Shown one piece after another: positions 1 through 7,023 of a DNA stretch of 7,443 nt (its first letter is position 1; the number at the start of each line of letters is the position of its first letter). This DNA is from a bacterium (GTDB lineage Bacteria > Patescibacteriota > Minisyncoccia > Phycocordibacterales > PALSA-1337): NCBI GenBank assembly GCA_030648705.1, contig JAUSHF010000035.1:1-7443 (forward strand). Reading direction: 5' to 3'. The notes under the pieces were generated by a model, which was not told where the DNA came from, ran no database searches, and was given only the letters and a program-made list of their open reading frames with translations. The translations under genes and the position numbers were made by a program.

Positions 1-178
1 TATGATAAAAAAGAATATTCTTTTTCGGATTGCCAACCTTCTTTTTCGAAAGAGTATCTCCTAAGGGATTTTTCTTTAGACAGTATATAAATCCATAATA
101 ATCATAGATATAAACTATGAATTTTTTAACATACGATGGACTTCTGGAATATATCTTTTTTAAGATTTTTTTAAACAT
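1..178 (-). CDS. Partial CDS (N-terminus), possible GT4-type glycosyltransferase
   Basis: An open frame starts at ATG 178-176, overlaps the last 19 nt of the upstream methyltransferase gene and stays open to the left edge, giving 59 residues. The N-terminus is basic (MFKKILKKIY), followed by a tyrosine-rich stretch around residues 16-32 and a lysine-rich linker. It ends in KKNILFYH (52-59), a hydrophobic first beta strand of the kind that opens the N-terminal Rossmann domain of GT-B (GT4) glycosyltransferases, where it usually runs into a glycine-rich loop. That loop lies outside the window. The short overlap and shared direction match the rest of the operon, which supports a real gene; the other frames here close quickly. 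No Shine-Dalgarno motif precedes the start. The frame is fairly secure, while the GT4 assignment is a guess from one strand motif. Confidence 0.62.
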   Translation of the reverse strand, partial: MFKKILKKIYSRSPSYVKKFIVYIYDYYGFIYCLKKNPLGDTLSKKKVGNPKKNILFYH

Positions 179-915
179 TTTTTGATAATTCTATGACAAA
201 ATCTAGACAATCTTAAAGATTTATTTTTAAGACCGTCGAAGAACCATAACACATCCTCCTTTATGTTAGGTTTAAAATTATTTGTAATTCCCCCTTTTCC
301 AACTTTTAATGCAAATATACCACCCCTGTATCCGTTATCTTCAAATCCAAAAAACTCTAACTGCCACTCGTTTAAATTTTTAGCCCACCAATATTTTCTT
401 CGGACATACCATAATTTTTGTTGGATATTTCTATCATATCTTTCGCAGAAATATATAGCAGAACCATTGGGAACACCATTTAATTTCTTTAGAAATTTTT
501 TAACATAAAAGTTCTTAATGTGTGACAAGACTATAGCTGTCGTGAAAAAAGCTGGTTCCTGTAGATTTATTTTTTCTAAACCCTCGATCATGTCCGAATT
601 AATTAATTCTATATTACTCACACCTTTTTCTTTAATGAGAATGGACACGTTATCACAAGCAATCTTAGATGGCTCTATACCATATACTTTTTTGAATAAT
701 GGGGAAGTCTTAAAAAGTAACCAACCGCCACCAGAGCCAACATCTATATGTACATTCACATCTTTTATTTTGGATATTGCTTTACTAAACTGAGAACATT
801 CAAACTTTTCCTCGATATTATATTGTTTAATCGTATCTCTGAATGATTCTATACCTACCTTAGTTTCGTAATCGGCATTATGTGCTTCAAAGCTTTTTAA
901 ATCTTTTTTTGTCAT
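160..915 (-). CDS. Class I SAM-dependent methyltransferase
   Basis: This predicts a 251-aa cytosolic methyltransferase of the class I Rossmann fold. Numbered from the ATG at 915, the SAM-binding motif I is HIDVGSGGGWLL (about residues 56-67), the acidic residue ending beta 2 is the E of VYGIEPS (about 78-84), and NSDM (about 106-109) is the usual adenine-contacting position. A second half with FFTTAIVLSHI follows, then a basic C-terminus (KKCLKKS). The frame stays open to an ATG at 963, but the extra 16 residues overlap the FkbM gene by 47 nt and look like read-through of its 3' end. ATG 915 lies 1 nt after the FkbM stop, and ATG 927 is also possible. The acceptor cannot be read from sequence; the neighbouring glycosyltransferases make a sugar hydroxyl or amine likely. 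It is the third methyltransferase in a row and the least assignable. Confidence 0.85.
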   Translation of the reverse strand: MTKKDLKSFEAHNADYETKVGIESFRDTIKQYNIEEKFECSQFSKAISKIKDVNVHIDVGSGGGWLLFKTSPLFKKVYGIEPSKIACDNVSILIKEKGVSNIELINSDMIEGLEKINLQEPAFFTTAIVLSHIKNFYVKKFLKKLNGVPNGSAIYFCERYDRNIQQKLWYVRRKYWWAKNLNEWQLEFFGFEDNGYRGGIFALKVGKGGITNNFKPNIKEDVLWFFDGLKNKSLRLSRFCHRIIKKCLKKS

Positions 916-916
916 A

Positions 917-1831
917 TTATTTTGCATATAGCTTATAATTAGAATAATAGAATACATAATCATTCCTAATATCTTTTATAATATTTGTTAGAATCTTCTT
1001 ATCTTCTGGATAATGATATGTACAGATTGATAATCTTGGTTTGAATTTCAATATAGTTTCTCGGGCTCCATTCAAAGCATTCCTTTCTTCACCCTCTATA
1101 TCCATTTTTATAAAATCTATTTTAGGAATGTTATTCGAAAAAACATAATTATCTATAGAGTTTTGTTCAACTTTCACTTTTTCCTTTTCTGAGCCCGAAT
1201 CTTCTGTTACATGGGAACCACCAGGATTATTGATATCATATTTGAAGTAAACATCCTCTCTCTTTATACCTAGTGATTGGTTTATGTTATTTATATTAGG
1301 TATATTATTATAGGCTTTTGTTTTCTCTAGTACAGAATATACCTCTTTTATAGGTTCAAAAGAGAATACTTTTCCATTAGGTTTTCTTCTGCACGTAGAG
1401 AAGGAGAATAATCCGAAATTTGCTCCAGCATCGATAATATAATCACCGTCATTTATTTTTAGGAATTCATTTTCATAAGGTCCTTCGATACAGACTACAG
1501 ATATCGGGTACTTAACTTTTAATGAATATATAATATCAAAGTAAGATAATAGAATATCCCGAATAGTTCCTTCCTGATCACACAAAATATTACTAATTAT
1601 TATGGTGTCTTCTCCAAGAGTAATTTTACTATCATTTTCATCTAATTTTTCTATTTTGAAATACTTAAGGAAATACTTCCTCGAATTAGTTGATGTATAT
1701 TCGACTGATAAAAATAATTTAGAGAATATATAAGTCCAAGGATGTTTTTTGTATTCGAATAAAGCACCTAATAAAATATTAGGTAAACTTTTAATTATGA
1801 TACTAAGTCTTGAGATAATTTTTTTAATCAT
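917..1831 (-). CDS. FkbM family SAM-dependent methyltransferase
   Basis: This is an FkbM-type (PF05050-like) methyltransferase, a family of mostly O-methyltransferases found in natural-product and polysaccharide clusters. From the ATG at 1831 (304 aa), motif I is DYIIDAGANFGLFS (about 130-143), the beta 2 acidic residue lies in VFSFEPI (about 155-161), and the family's most diagnostic block, DFIKMDIEGEERNALNGA, sits at about 239-256. It is followed by PRLSICTYHYPED, matching the usual FkbM 'SI.YH.PED' signature. Family proteins often carry a longer C-terminus; this one ends soon after. The frame opens further to ATG 1873, but that start would overlap the TylF-like gene by 35 nt. ATG 1831 lies 7 nt past that gene's stop and is preferred. 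The family call is strong. The substrate, presumably a sugar hydroxyl on the glycan made by this operon, is inferred from context. Confidence 0.92.
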   Translation of the reverse strand: MIKKIISRLSIIIKSLPNILLGALFEYKKHPWTYIFSKLFLSVEYTSTNSRKYFLKYFKIEKLDENDSKITLGEDTIIISNILCDQEGTIRDILLSYFDIIYSLKVKYPISVVCIEGPYENEFLKINDGDYIIDAGANFGLFSFSTCRRKPNGKVFSFEPIKEVYSVLEKTKAYNNIPNINNINQSLGIKREDVYFKYDINNPGGSHVTEDSGSEKEKVKVEQNSIDNYVFSNNIPKIDFIKMDIEGEERNALNGARETILKFKPRLSICTYHYPEDKKILTNIIKDIRNDYVFYYSNYKLYAK

Positions 1832-1838
1832 TATAAAA

Positions 1839-2600
1839 TTATTGGTATTCAAATTCCTTTTTAGAGTATACATAACTATAACTGCTTAATCCGAAGATTG
1901 GGAACTGTGTTAAATGTCCGAAATCTTTAGAATTAAAATCTTTAATAGCTTTTAATTCTCCTTTTTCTGGGTGACCGTAGAACGCCCATATATCATCAAA
2001 TCTGAAGAAGCATCCACTAGGTAGTATATCTTTTAACCAAAGTAAAACAGTCATTGTGGAAGAATAATAATCAACATCTATATTCACTATTGATGGTCTG
2101 TGTTCACTAAGACTTTTTTGTAATTCCATATTAAGAGTTTTATCAAAATATCCTTCTATTAAATGGAGATTTTCAGAGGGGAATTTCGTTTCTTTAATGA
2201 TACTCTCCACTTCTTCTTTTTTGTGTGTCATATTTCCTTTCTTCCAATCACTTCTCCTATCTTCCTTTTGCGGTTCTGGGAGACCTGAAAAACTGTCGAA
2301 GCCAAATATGTGAAATTTTCTTATATCGTAATTATAGTCACGACAAAATTTTTTAAGGGCAAGTATATAAATTCTGATGGAACCACCACTAGCGACCCCA
2401 AATTCATAATAATTATATTTTGGTGAAGAATTGGGATTATCTATAATTTGGTATTTGATACAGTTGTAAAACCAATTAAACATGTTATCTTTTCTTTGGT
2501 ATTGAAACATGAATATACCTACAGAAAAATCTAGTATCTTTTCGACTATGACTCTAAACCTATAATAATTTGAAGATTTTAATTTTCTTAGGAGTTGCAT
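1839..2600 (-). CDS. TylF/macrocin-type O-methyltransferase
   Basis: A 253-aa protein resembling the TylF/NovP/MycE group (PF05711), metal-dependent enzymes that methylate sugar hydroxyls of glycosylated metabolites. Visible landmarks are the SAM loop YEFGVASGGS (65-74), the family-typical IFGFDSFSGLPE (98-109) with acidic D102 at the end of a strand, IVNIDVDYYSST (171-182), and FDDI (201-204). In characterised family members the aspartates in the last two blocks bind Mg2+, so D175/D177 and D202/D203 are the likely metal ligands here. The C-terminal half keeps the 'GHPEKGELKAIKDF' stretch common in the family. ATG 2600 overlaps the upstream GT2 by 13 nt, suggesting translational coupling; no Shine-Dalgarno motif is visible. 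The set of motifs looks complete, so an active enzyme is expected. The substrate is probably a sugar residue of the exported glycan, an inference from neighbours. Confidence 0.9.
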   Translation of the reverse strand: MQLLRKLKSSNYYRFRVIVEKILDFSVGIFMFQYQRKDNMFNWFYNCIKYQIIDNPNSSPKYNYYEFGVASGGSIRIYILALKKFCRDYNYDIRKFHIFGFDSFSGLPEPQKEDRRSDWKKGNMTHKKEEVESIIKETKFPSENLHLIEGYFDKTLNMELQKSLSEHRPSIVNIDVDYYSSTMTVLLWLKDILPSGCFFRFDDIWAFYGHPEKGELKAIKDFNSKDFGHLTQFPIFGLSSYSYVYSKKEFEYQ

Positions 2601-3532
2601 ATATTTTTAACTTTGTTTTTAATTTTATTAATCTCTATTAATATCTTGGGATATTTTTTTATTTTTGGTTCTCTGGAGAGTTTCTCTATAAAGATTTTCT
2701 TTAATTCATCCAAATGCCAGATTTCTAGCGGTTCAAAATATTTTACACCATATTCTTTAAAGAAATTCATAATACTCTTCTTATAATATATATCATCCAT
2801 AGTTAGAATTTCTTTTGGTACGATTATTCCAGAAAGCCACTCTTTTGGGATATCTTTTAATTTAACATCATCTTTATCTAATGTCTCGCTGTATTTATTG
2901 TTAATTCTCCTAACACTACCTGTCTTTGCTACATACTCTCTGCACCTTTGAAAAGCTTGTTTAATTTGGAATTTTTTAAATGGTACAAATTGGAAGTGTA
3001 GAACAGATCCTTTTTCTAATGGTAATTTTGTCCACTCTTTTATTTCAGAGTTTGGAGTTCTGCCTTCGTGTAAAAGTGTATTACCAAAAGAAGATTTATC
3101 GTCATCACAAAATATAAAATCTTTGTATAAATTACTCCATATAGAATTATCATTTCTATATACTCGATAATCTTTCCATAGACAAAGCCAATTCATTGCT
3201 AATTTTTCTCCGGGCTTCATCTTTTCTAAAGTGTCTTTGAATATTGGTAAAAAATTTGATGTAAAAGCTTCATCTGCATCTAGCCATACAAAATGTGTAC
3301 CTCCTTCGTTACGACCCCAATCTAATAATTCATTCCTCCATTTAGAATAATTTGTTTCTTTTCCACTTTGAGTTTTAACTTTTACATTAAATTCTTTTAA
3401 TACTTCTAAAGTATTATCTTCGGAAAAACCGTCTAAACATAATATATCATCTACAAATATCTTTAATTGAGGAATTGTAGTCCTTAAAATCCAAGCGTCA
3501 TTTTTTACAGGCATTAATGCTACTACTTTCAT
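2588..3532 (-). CDS. Family 2 glycosyltransferase (GT-A fold), divergent
   Basis: A 314-aa inverting-type GT2 enzyme with no membrane segment, so cytosolic or peripheral. The N-terminus MKVVALMPVKNDAWIL is the opening beta strand and nucleotide loop of the GT-A fold. CLDGFSEDNT (32-41) replaces the usual 'vDdgStDgT' and VWLDADEAF (82-90) carries the metal- and nucleotide-binding DxD as D85-A86-D87. Further in, LLHEGRTP (153-160) and LHFQFVPFKKFQIKQAF (178-194) resemble a subgroup of GT2-like proteins that share a conserved His/Phe block after the catalytic domain. The lysine-rich C-terminal 40 residues could contact membrane. Its ATG overlaps the stop of the preceding GT2 in an ATGA junction (3529-3532), typical of translational coupling. 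The donor and acceptor sugars cannot be assigned. Confidence 0.88.
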   Translation of the reverse strand: MKVVALMPVKNDAWILRTTIPQLKIFVDDILCLDGFSEDNTLEVLKEFNVKVKTQSGKETNYSKWRNELLDWGRNEGGTHFVWLDADEAFTSNFLPIFKDTLEKMKPGEKLAMNWLCLWKDYRVYRNDNSIWSNLYKDFIFCDDDKSSFGNTLLHEGRTPNSEIKEWTKLPLEKGSVLHFQFVPFKKFQIKQAFQRCREYVAKTGSVRRINNKYSETLDKDDVKLKDIPKEWLSGIIVPKEILTMDDIYYKKSIMNFFKEYGVKYFEPLEIWHLDELKKIFIEKLSREPKIKKYPKILIEINKIKNKVKNICNS

Positions 3533-4476
3533 TTTTTGTATATTTTAATAATTTTCTTAATCCCTTTTTTTAAATTATTCCTTATGGGTTTGAAGAATAA
3601 AATTTTACCTAAAATATATCTTCTCATTCCTTTTTTATACCAAAGTTTTTTTCTTTCTGCTAATAGGGAAGTGTAATTCGGAACATATTTACTTACAGGA
3701 TTCCATACACCAAATTCTTTTATAAAAGGGGTGCTGTATTTAGAAGAGCTAACCACGTGGTCATAATCTATTTTGTCACAGATTCCGTATCTTAATTCTA
3801 TAGTCACTCGCTCTATAGGCTGAGGTGAGTCAGGCTTAGTACTCATTCCTTTTCCTTCGTTTAAGTAGAAACCTAGAATTTCTGTAGTCATTTTAGCTTT
3901 AGTATGAAAAGCTAGACGTACTGATAGATCAAAGTCTGGACCTTGGATTAATTGCTCATCGAAATATCCTGCTTTTTCTGACAAATCTTTTCTCCAAAAT
4001 ATAAAGGGACCAGTAATCATTGATCTAGTTAATTCTGTTTCTGGGATTTTAGAATGATCTACTAATTTACCAATTTCTGAACCAAAGTTTCGGACTATAA
4101 CATAATTTCCGTAAGCTAATCCGTATTCAGAATTTTCTTCTAACATTTTATATTGTAGCTCTATAGAATTAGGAGTTCTTAAATCGTCCACATTCCAAAT
4201 AGTGACATATTTACCCGATGCCTCTTTAATACATCTGTTCATAGAGGTACCGATAGGATCTACTTTAGGAATTATGATATGTTTAATTCTTCCTGGATAT
4301 TTTGATTGGAATTCTTTAACCCATTCAACCTCTTCTGGATCTGGTTCATTATGGTCTAAAACTATTTCTAATTCATTAAACATTGTCTGTTTGGGTAATT
4401 CATCTAGAAAAAGTTTTAAGTACTTCTTCATTCTAAAGCAGGGGGTGATGGTACTGACTAGAATTTTATTATTCAT
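3529..4476 (-). CDS. Family 2 glycosyltransferase (GT-A fold)
   Basis: A 315-aa GT2 enzyme. The strand ILVSTITPCFRMKKYL (5-20) opens the GT-A domain. GTSMNRCIKEASGKYVTIWN (76-95) is the conserved 'G...a.N.gi..A.GeYi' helix and strand, leading into V96-D97-D98, the DxD equivalent. GPFIFWRKDLSEKAGYFDE (156-174) and GPDFDLSVRLA (179-189) match the acceptor-side and catalytic-base region, with D181 or D183 as candidate base in place of the common 'ED'. The last 40 residues are strongly basic and amphipathic, consistent with peripheral attachment to the inner membrane where lipid-linked sugars are built. It starts 3 nt after the SDR stop and ends in TGA, the only TGA among the eight stops visible here. 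TAG codons occur soon after in the same frame, so read-through would be short. The sugar specificity is unknown. Confidence 0.9.
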   Translation of the reverse strand: MNNKILVSTITPCFRMKKYLKLFLDELPKQTMFNELEIVLDHNEPDPEEVEWVKEFQSKYPGRIKHIIIPKVDPIGTSMNRCIKEASGKYVTIWNVDDLRTPNSIELQYKMLEENSEYGLAYGNYVIVRNFGSEIGKLVDHSKIPETELTRSMITGPFIFWRKDLSEKAGYFDEQLIQGPDFDLSVRLAFHTKAKMTTEILGFYLNEGKGMSTKPDSPQPIERVTIELRYGICDKIDYDHVVSSSKYSTPFIKEFGVWNPVSKYVPNYTSLLAERKKLWYKKGMRRYILGKILFFKPIRNNLKKGIKKIIKIYKK

Positions 4477-4479
4477 AAT

Positions 4480-5346
4480 TTATTTTTTATTTTTACCGAA
4501 AAAATGTTCAGCCTCTTTTTCCATTACGGAGACTATTTTTGAAATACCTGTTTTTAAATTTGTCTTTGGTTTCCAGAATTCTAATATATATGGATCTGGT
4601 TCATTTTTCTTATTCTTTTGAAAATCATCACCTGAGGTGGAAGGTATGATTTTTGATCCGGGATAATGACTTGCTATTATTTCTGCTACATCGAGTACTG
4701 AACTCCATTCAAAATTTGTAACGTGAAGTTCTTTGTATCTAGGAATATCTTTATATCTCTTCACTATCTCTAGAAGACATTCGCAACAGTCGTCTGCATA
4801 GAGGAATTGTCTTTCTTCTGTGCCATCGGTCAATAAATCTATAGTTTTAGTATTTCTAGCTTTAATAATCAAATCTGTTATGACGTGAGATTTATTTAAA
4901 TCGTGTTCTATTCCGTATACATTCCAGAATTTAACTACTAATCCAGCTAAAGCATTTGTGTACGATTCACCAACGGCTTTTAATCTACCGTATCCAGAGA
5001 AGGACATATTAGCCATTTGACTAGAGGCAAATATGAAAGGTTTATTATGCTTTTTAATTATATCAAAAGTGTTGTTTATAATTTTTGTATTGTTTGAGAT
5101 GAAGTCAAAAGTATTCTGATATGTTTTAAGATATCTAGAACCACCCACATCGAAAGCGAAGAAAAATACAAAGTCACATTCTTTGACTGCTTTATCTAAT
5201 AATTCATTATGATAAATTCTCAAATCTTCTTTTGGACTGGTTTCAATATCAAATTCTATTATAGAATCATTCTTGTGTTCTTTTTTTATTTTTTTTACAA
5301 AAGCACTTCCTATTTGTCCTGCTGATCCTAAAACTAGATATTTCAT
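4480..5346 (-). CDS. NAD-dependent epimerase/dehydratase, extended SDR
   Basis: A 288-aa extended short-chain dehydrogenase/reductase, the family that epimerises, dehydrates or reduces nucleotide sugars. The cofactor loop is GSAGQIG (7-13, GxxGxxG) right at the N-terminus, and D33 at the end of beta 2 fits binding of the NAD ribose. FFAFDVGG (62-69) resembles the 'AAdvGG' loop of GDP-mannose 3,5-epimerase and GDP-fucose synthase relatives. S108/S109 and Y119-GRL-K123 supply the catalytic Ser and YxxxK, and VVKFWNVYG (137-145) is the usual substrate-binding strand. RQFLYADDCCECLL (179-192) is the standard 'R.f.yV.D...a' block. At 288 aa it is on the short side for the family but keeps every core motif. 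It starts 5 nt after the flippase stop. It likely supplies a modified sugar for the neighbouring glycosyltransferases; the exact reaction (epimerase, dehydratase or reductase) cannot be settled. Confidence 0.9.
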   Translation of the reverse strand: MKYLVLGSAGQIGSAFVKKIKKEHKNDSIIEFDIETSPKEDLRIYHNELLDKAVKECDFVFFFAFDVGGSRYLKTYQNTFDFISNNTKIINNTFDIIKKHNKPFIFASSQMANMSFSGYGRLKAVGESYTNALAGLVVKFWNVYGIEHDLNKSHVITDLIIKARNTKTIDLLTDGTEERQFLYADDCCECLLEIVKRYKDIPRYKELHVTNFEWSSVLDVAEIIASHYPGSKIIPSTSGDDFQKNKKNEPDPYILEFWKPKTNLKTGISKIVSVMEKEAEHFFGKNKK

Positions 5347-5351
5347 AATAA

Positions 5352-6668
5352 TTATTTAAATTTAAATAAATTAATAATTTGACCACGTGTGTCTTTCCAA
5401 GAAAGAAGCATGAGTGGAACCACAAAATATGATATTAACGATGCCCATGCCGCCCCCACAATACCTAATAATGGTATCATATAAAAATTAAGTATTATAT
5501 TTACTAAAGCTCCAGTAGATGTCGTGATAAAGAATTTTACCGTCTTATTTTCTGCTATTAAATATTGAGCTATACCTGCTCCCCAGAATACAGCCACTCC
5601 AGCCCATATGTAAACACTTAGGCTTGGTGCAGAAAGAATGTATTTGGCTCCGAAGATTAAATTTATTATTTGTTTAGAAAATAATGAAACTGGTATGGCT
5701 ATTACTAGGGCTATTAATATTAGTAACCAATTTAACTTCTTCAAACGGGATAAATATTGTCCCTCAGAGGTCTTCTTTGCATTTATAATAGCAGGGAACA
5801 CAGAACCTGCTATCACACCTGGTATAAAATACCAGAATTCCGATAATTTAACTGCTGCGGAATATATACCGAGTTGGTAATTATCTAGTATGTTTCTAAT
5901 CATAACTTGGTCTATTTTTAAATAAATCATACCTGCGAATCCTGCTAAGATTATAGGCCATGAATTATTAAGTAAAATCTTTGCAGTGGGTAAATGAAAG
6001 CACCACTTCAATATCTGTTCTTTATATTTCTTATAGACATAGATACTTCCTATAGCTAATAAGAGGCTGTCTAAAACATAAGCAAGTATAAACCAACCAG
6101 TTCCGTAATTATTGATTAGTAGATATATTTTGAATGCGGTTACTATTATGGTCGATGTTATTTGTACAAATACTGTTTTCTTTGATAATACAGATGATTG
6201 GAAGAATATTTCTATAACATTAAATGCTGAAAAGAAAAAAGTAGTACTATATATAAGTATTAGAAGTCTTTCATAAGATCCTATTTTTCCTACGAATACT
6301 ATTACTATTACTAATAAAAATGCCAGTATTGCCCCTATTCCTTTAATGGTAAAAGCAGTGCCCAGTAATGAATTCCTTTTTTCTTTGTTATAGGATAATT
6401 CTCTAAGTAAGATACTATCCACACCTAAGCTAGGTAATATAGCGAATAAACCCACGAAGCTTAATACATAATTAAGTATTCCGTAATCTAATGGCTGTAA
6501 ATATCTGGCAATATATATATTTACTAAAAAAGTTATTAATATGGTTAATACTCTGCCCGCAAACATCCAGCTCATATTTTGGAAATATTTTTGGAAGCCG
6601 TCATTAAGCCACTTTTCTTTTGCGAAAATATAATAAGGATGAATTTTTAGTTTATTAATGAGTATCAT
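5352..6668 (-). CDS. Wzx-type polysaccharide flippase (MOP superfamily)
   Basis: An integral membrane protein of 438 aa with about 12 hydrophobic segments, the usual number for MOP-superfamily exporters that flip undecaprenyl-linked oligosaccharides across the inner membrane. Counting from the GTG at 6683, segments lie near 40-60, 70-90, 112-131, 140-160, 172-192, 196-216, 240-256, 282-302, 318-336, 354-374, 386-404 and 407-428. Family-typical strings are IARYLQPLDYGILNYVLSF (58-76), YLKIDQVMIRNIL (254-266) with YQLGIYSAAVKLSE (269-282), and PLLGIVGAAWASLISY (404-419). The frame can start at GTG 6683, overlapping the HTH gene by 7 nt, or at ATG 6668, 8 nt after it; neither has a Shine-Dalgarno motif. 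ATG is preferred, though the choice is uncertain. Its presence implies Wzx-dependent export of the glycan. Confidence 0.92.
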   Translation of the reverse strand: MILINKLKIHPYYIFAKEKWLNDGFQKYFQNMSWMFAGRVLTILITFLVNIYIARYLQPLDYGILNYVLSFVGLFAILPSLGVDSILLRELSYNKEKRNSLLGTAFTIKGIGAILAFLLVIVIVFVGKIGSYERLLILIYSTTFFFSAFNVIEIFFQSSVLSKKTVFVQITSTIIVTAFKIYLLINNYGTGWFILAYVLDSLLLAIGSIYVYKKYKEQILKWCFHLPTAKILLNNSWPIILAGFAGMIYLKIDQVMIRNILDNYQLGIYSAAVKLSEFWYFIPGVIAGSVFPAIINAKKTSEGQYLSRLKKLNWLLILIALVIAIPVSLFSKQIINLIFGAKYILSAPSLSVYIWAGVAVFWGAGIAQYLIAENKTVKFFITTSTGALVNIILNFYMIPLLGIVGAAWASLISYFVVPLMLLSWKDTRGQIINLFKFK

Positions 6669-6676
6669 GAAATTAA

Positions 6677-6922
6677 TTACCACTTATTTACTTTATTAAT
6701 AACTTTTCCTTTGACGTTCAGATAAGATTTTATGGCTTTCTCTTCGAGGGCAGGGGAAACGAGACGAAGAATTTCTTTTCCTAATATTCTGTATTGACCG
6801 CCGACTTTATTTGCTCTTATTAGACCTTTCTTTAACATACGTTTAATAGTGCTTTCGCTGATGCGAAGTACTTTCTGGGTTTCTGTGGTGGTGTATACTG
6901 CTAGTGGTTTTATTTCTTCCAT
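6677..6922 (-). CDS. Small MerR/excisionase-family HTH DNA-binding protein
   Basis: An 81-aa protein whose first two thirds form a winged helix-turn-helix of the MerR/Xis type (HTH_17-like). YTTTETQKVLRISESTIKRM (10-29) gives helix 1, the turn and the recognition helix. KKGLIRANKVGGQYRILGKE (31-50) gives the wing, with R36, K39, R45 positioned for DNA backbone contact, and IL follows at 51-52. A basic tail (residues 55-81) follows, with no effector-binding domain or coiled-coil dimerisation helix as in true MerR sensors. Proteins of this size, such as lambda Xis and BldC, bind direct repeats head-to-tail. That suits the GTGTC array upstream. As first gene of the glycan operon it is the likely local regulator, probably autoregulatory. 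No recombinase or phage gene is in the window, so an excision role has no support here. Confidence 0.85.
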   Translation of the reverse strand: MEEIKPLAVYTTTETQKVLRISESTIKRMLKKGLIRANKVGGQYRILGKEILRLVSPALEEKAIKSYLNVKGKVINKVNKW

Positions 6923-6930
6923 ATTTATAA

Positions 6931-6958
6931 ATTATAGCAATTATGCGAGGGGTGTCAA
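6931..6958 (-). promoter_or_regulatory. Consensus sigma70 promoter of the leftward glycan operon
   Basis: On the minus strand TTGACA (6958-6953) and TATAAT (6936-6931) are separated by 16 nt, and TGC directly before the -10 makes it an extended -10. Both hexamers match the E. coli consensus exactly. Only 8 nt (6930-6923) separate the -10 box from the HTH ATG, so transcription should begin within about 0-2 nt of the start codon, giving a leaderless mRNA. It is the only strong promoter visible for the leftward block. Confidence 0.82.
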
Positions 6959-7002
6959 ATGGTGTCATGTGGATCAATGTAGTGTCAGTGCAGTGTCGGC
7001 GC
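6951..7002. repeat. Helically phased GTGTC direct-repeat array, putative operator
   Basis: Four exact GTGTC copies start at 6952, 6962, 6982 and 6993, with a degenerate GGATC at 6971 filling the gap. Steps are therefore about 10, 9, 11 and 11 bp, close to one helical turn. Longer units are also alike: 6951-6960 and 6961-6970 share 8 of 10 bases, and 6981-6991 and 6992-7002 share 9 of 11. The stretch is clearly more GC-rich than its flanks. The copy nearest the operon overlaps the -35 hexamer of the leftward promoter. The arrangement suits a small HTH protein multimerising head-to-tail, and the adjacent HTH gene is the obvious candidate (inference). Confidence 0.65.
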
Positions 7003-7023
7003 AGATTATTTTATATATGTATA

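Noticed and set aside
8..25. 18-bp perfect A/T-rich palindrome (A-run, GAATATTC, T-run)
   Set aside because: It lies in a stretch coding KKNILF in the partial left-edge gene; such a palindrome arises easily from A/T-rich codons for these residues, and no companion site was seen.
917..963. N-terminal hydrophobic extension of the third methyltransferase (MIMYSIILII) as a signal or membrane anchor
   Set aside because: These codons lie within the 3' end of the FkbM gene in another frame, and an ATG immediately after that gene's stop gives a normal methyltransferase start.
2595..2786. Short rightward open frame with a hydrophobic start, as a small membrane protein
   Set aside because: It is antisense to the C-terminal part of a well-supported GT2. 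Lys/Ile-rich coding DNA read in reverse gives Phe/Leu-rich frames throughout this window.
3529..3531. TGA end of a GT2 gene as evidence of a recoded genetic code (TGA as Gly)
   Set aside because: No other gene has an in-frame TGA, glycines are all GGN, and the TGA forms a normal ATGA junction with the next gene, so TGA is a stop.
6951..7002. The repeat array as a CRISPR or iteron-type origin
   Set aside because: Units are only about 10 bp with no longer spacers, so not CRISPR. No replication initiator gene is near, and the overlap with a promoter -35 favours an operator.
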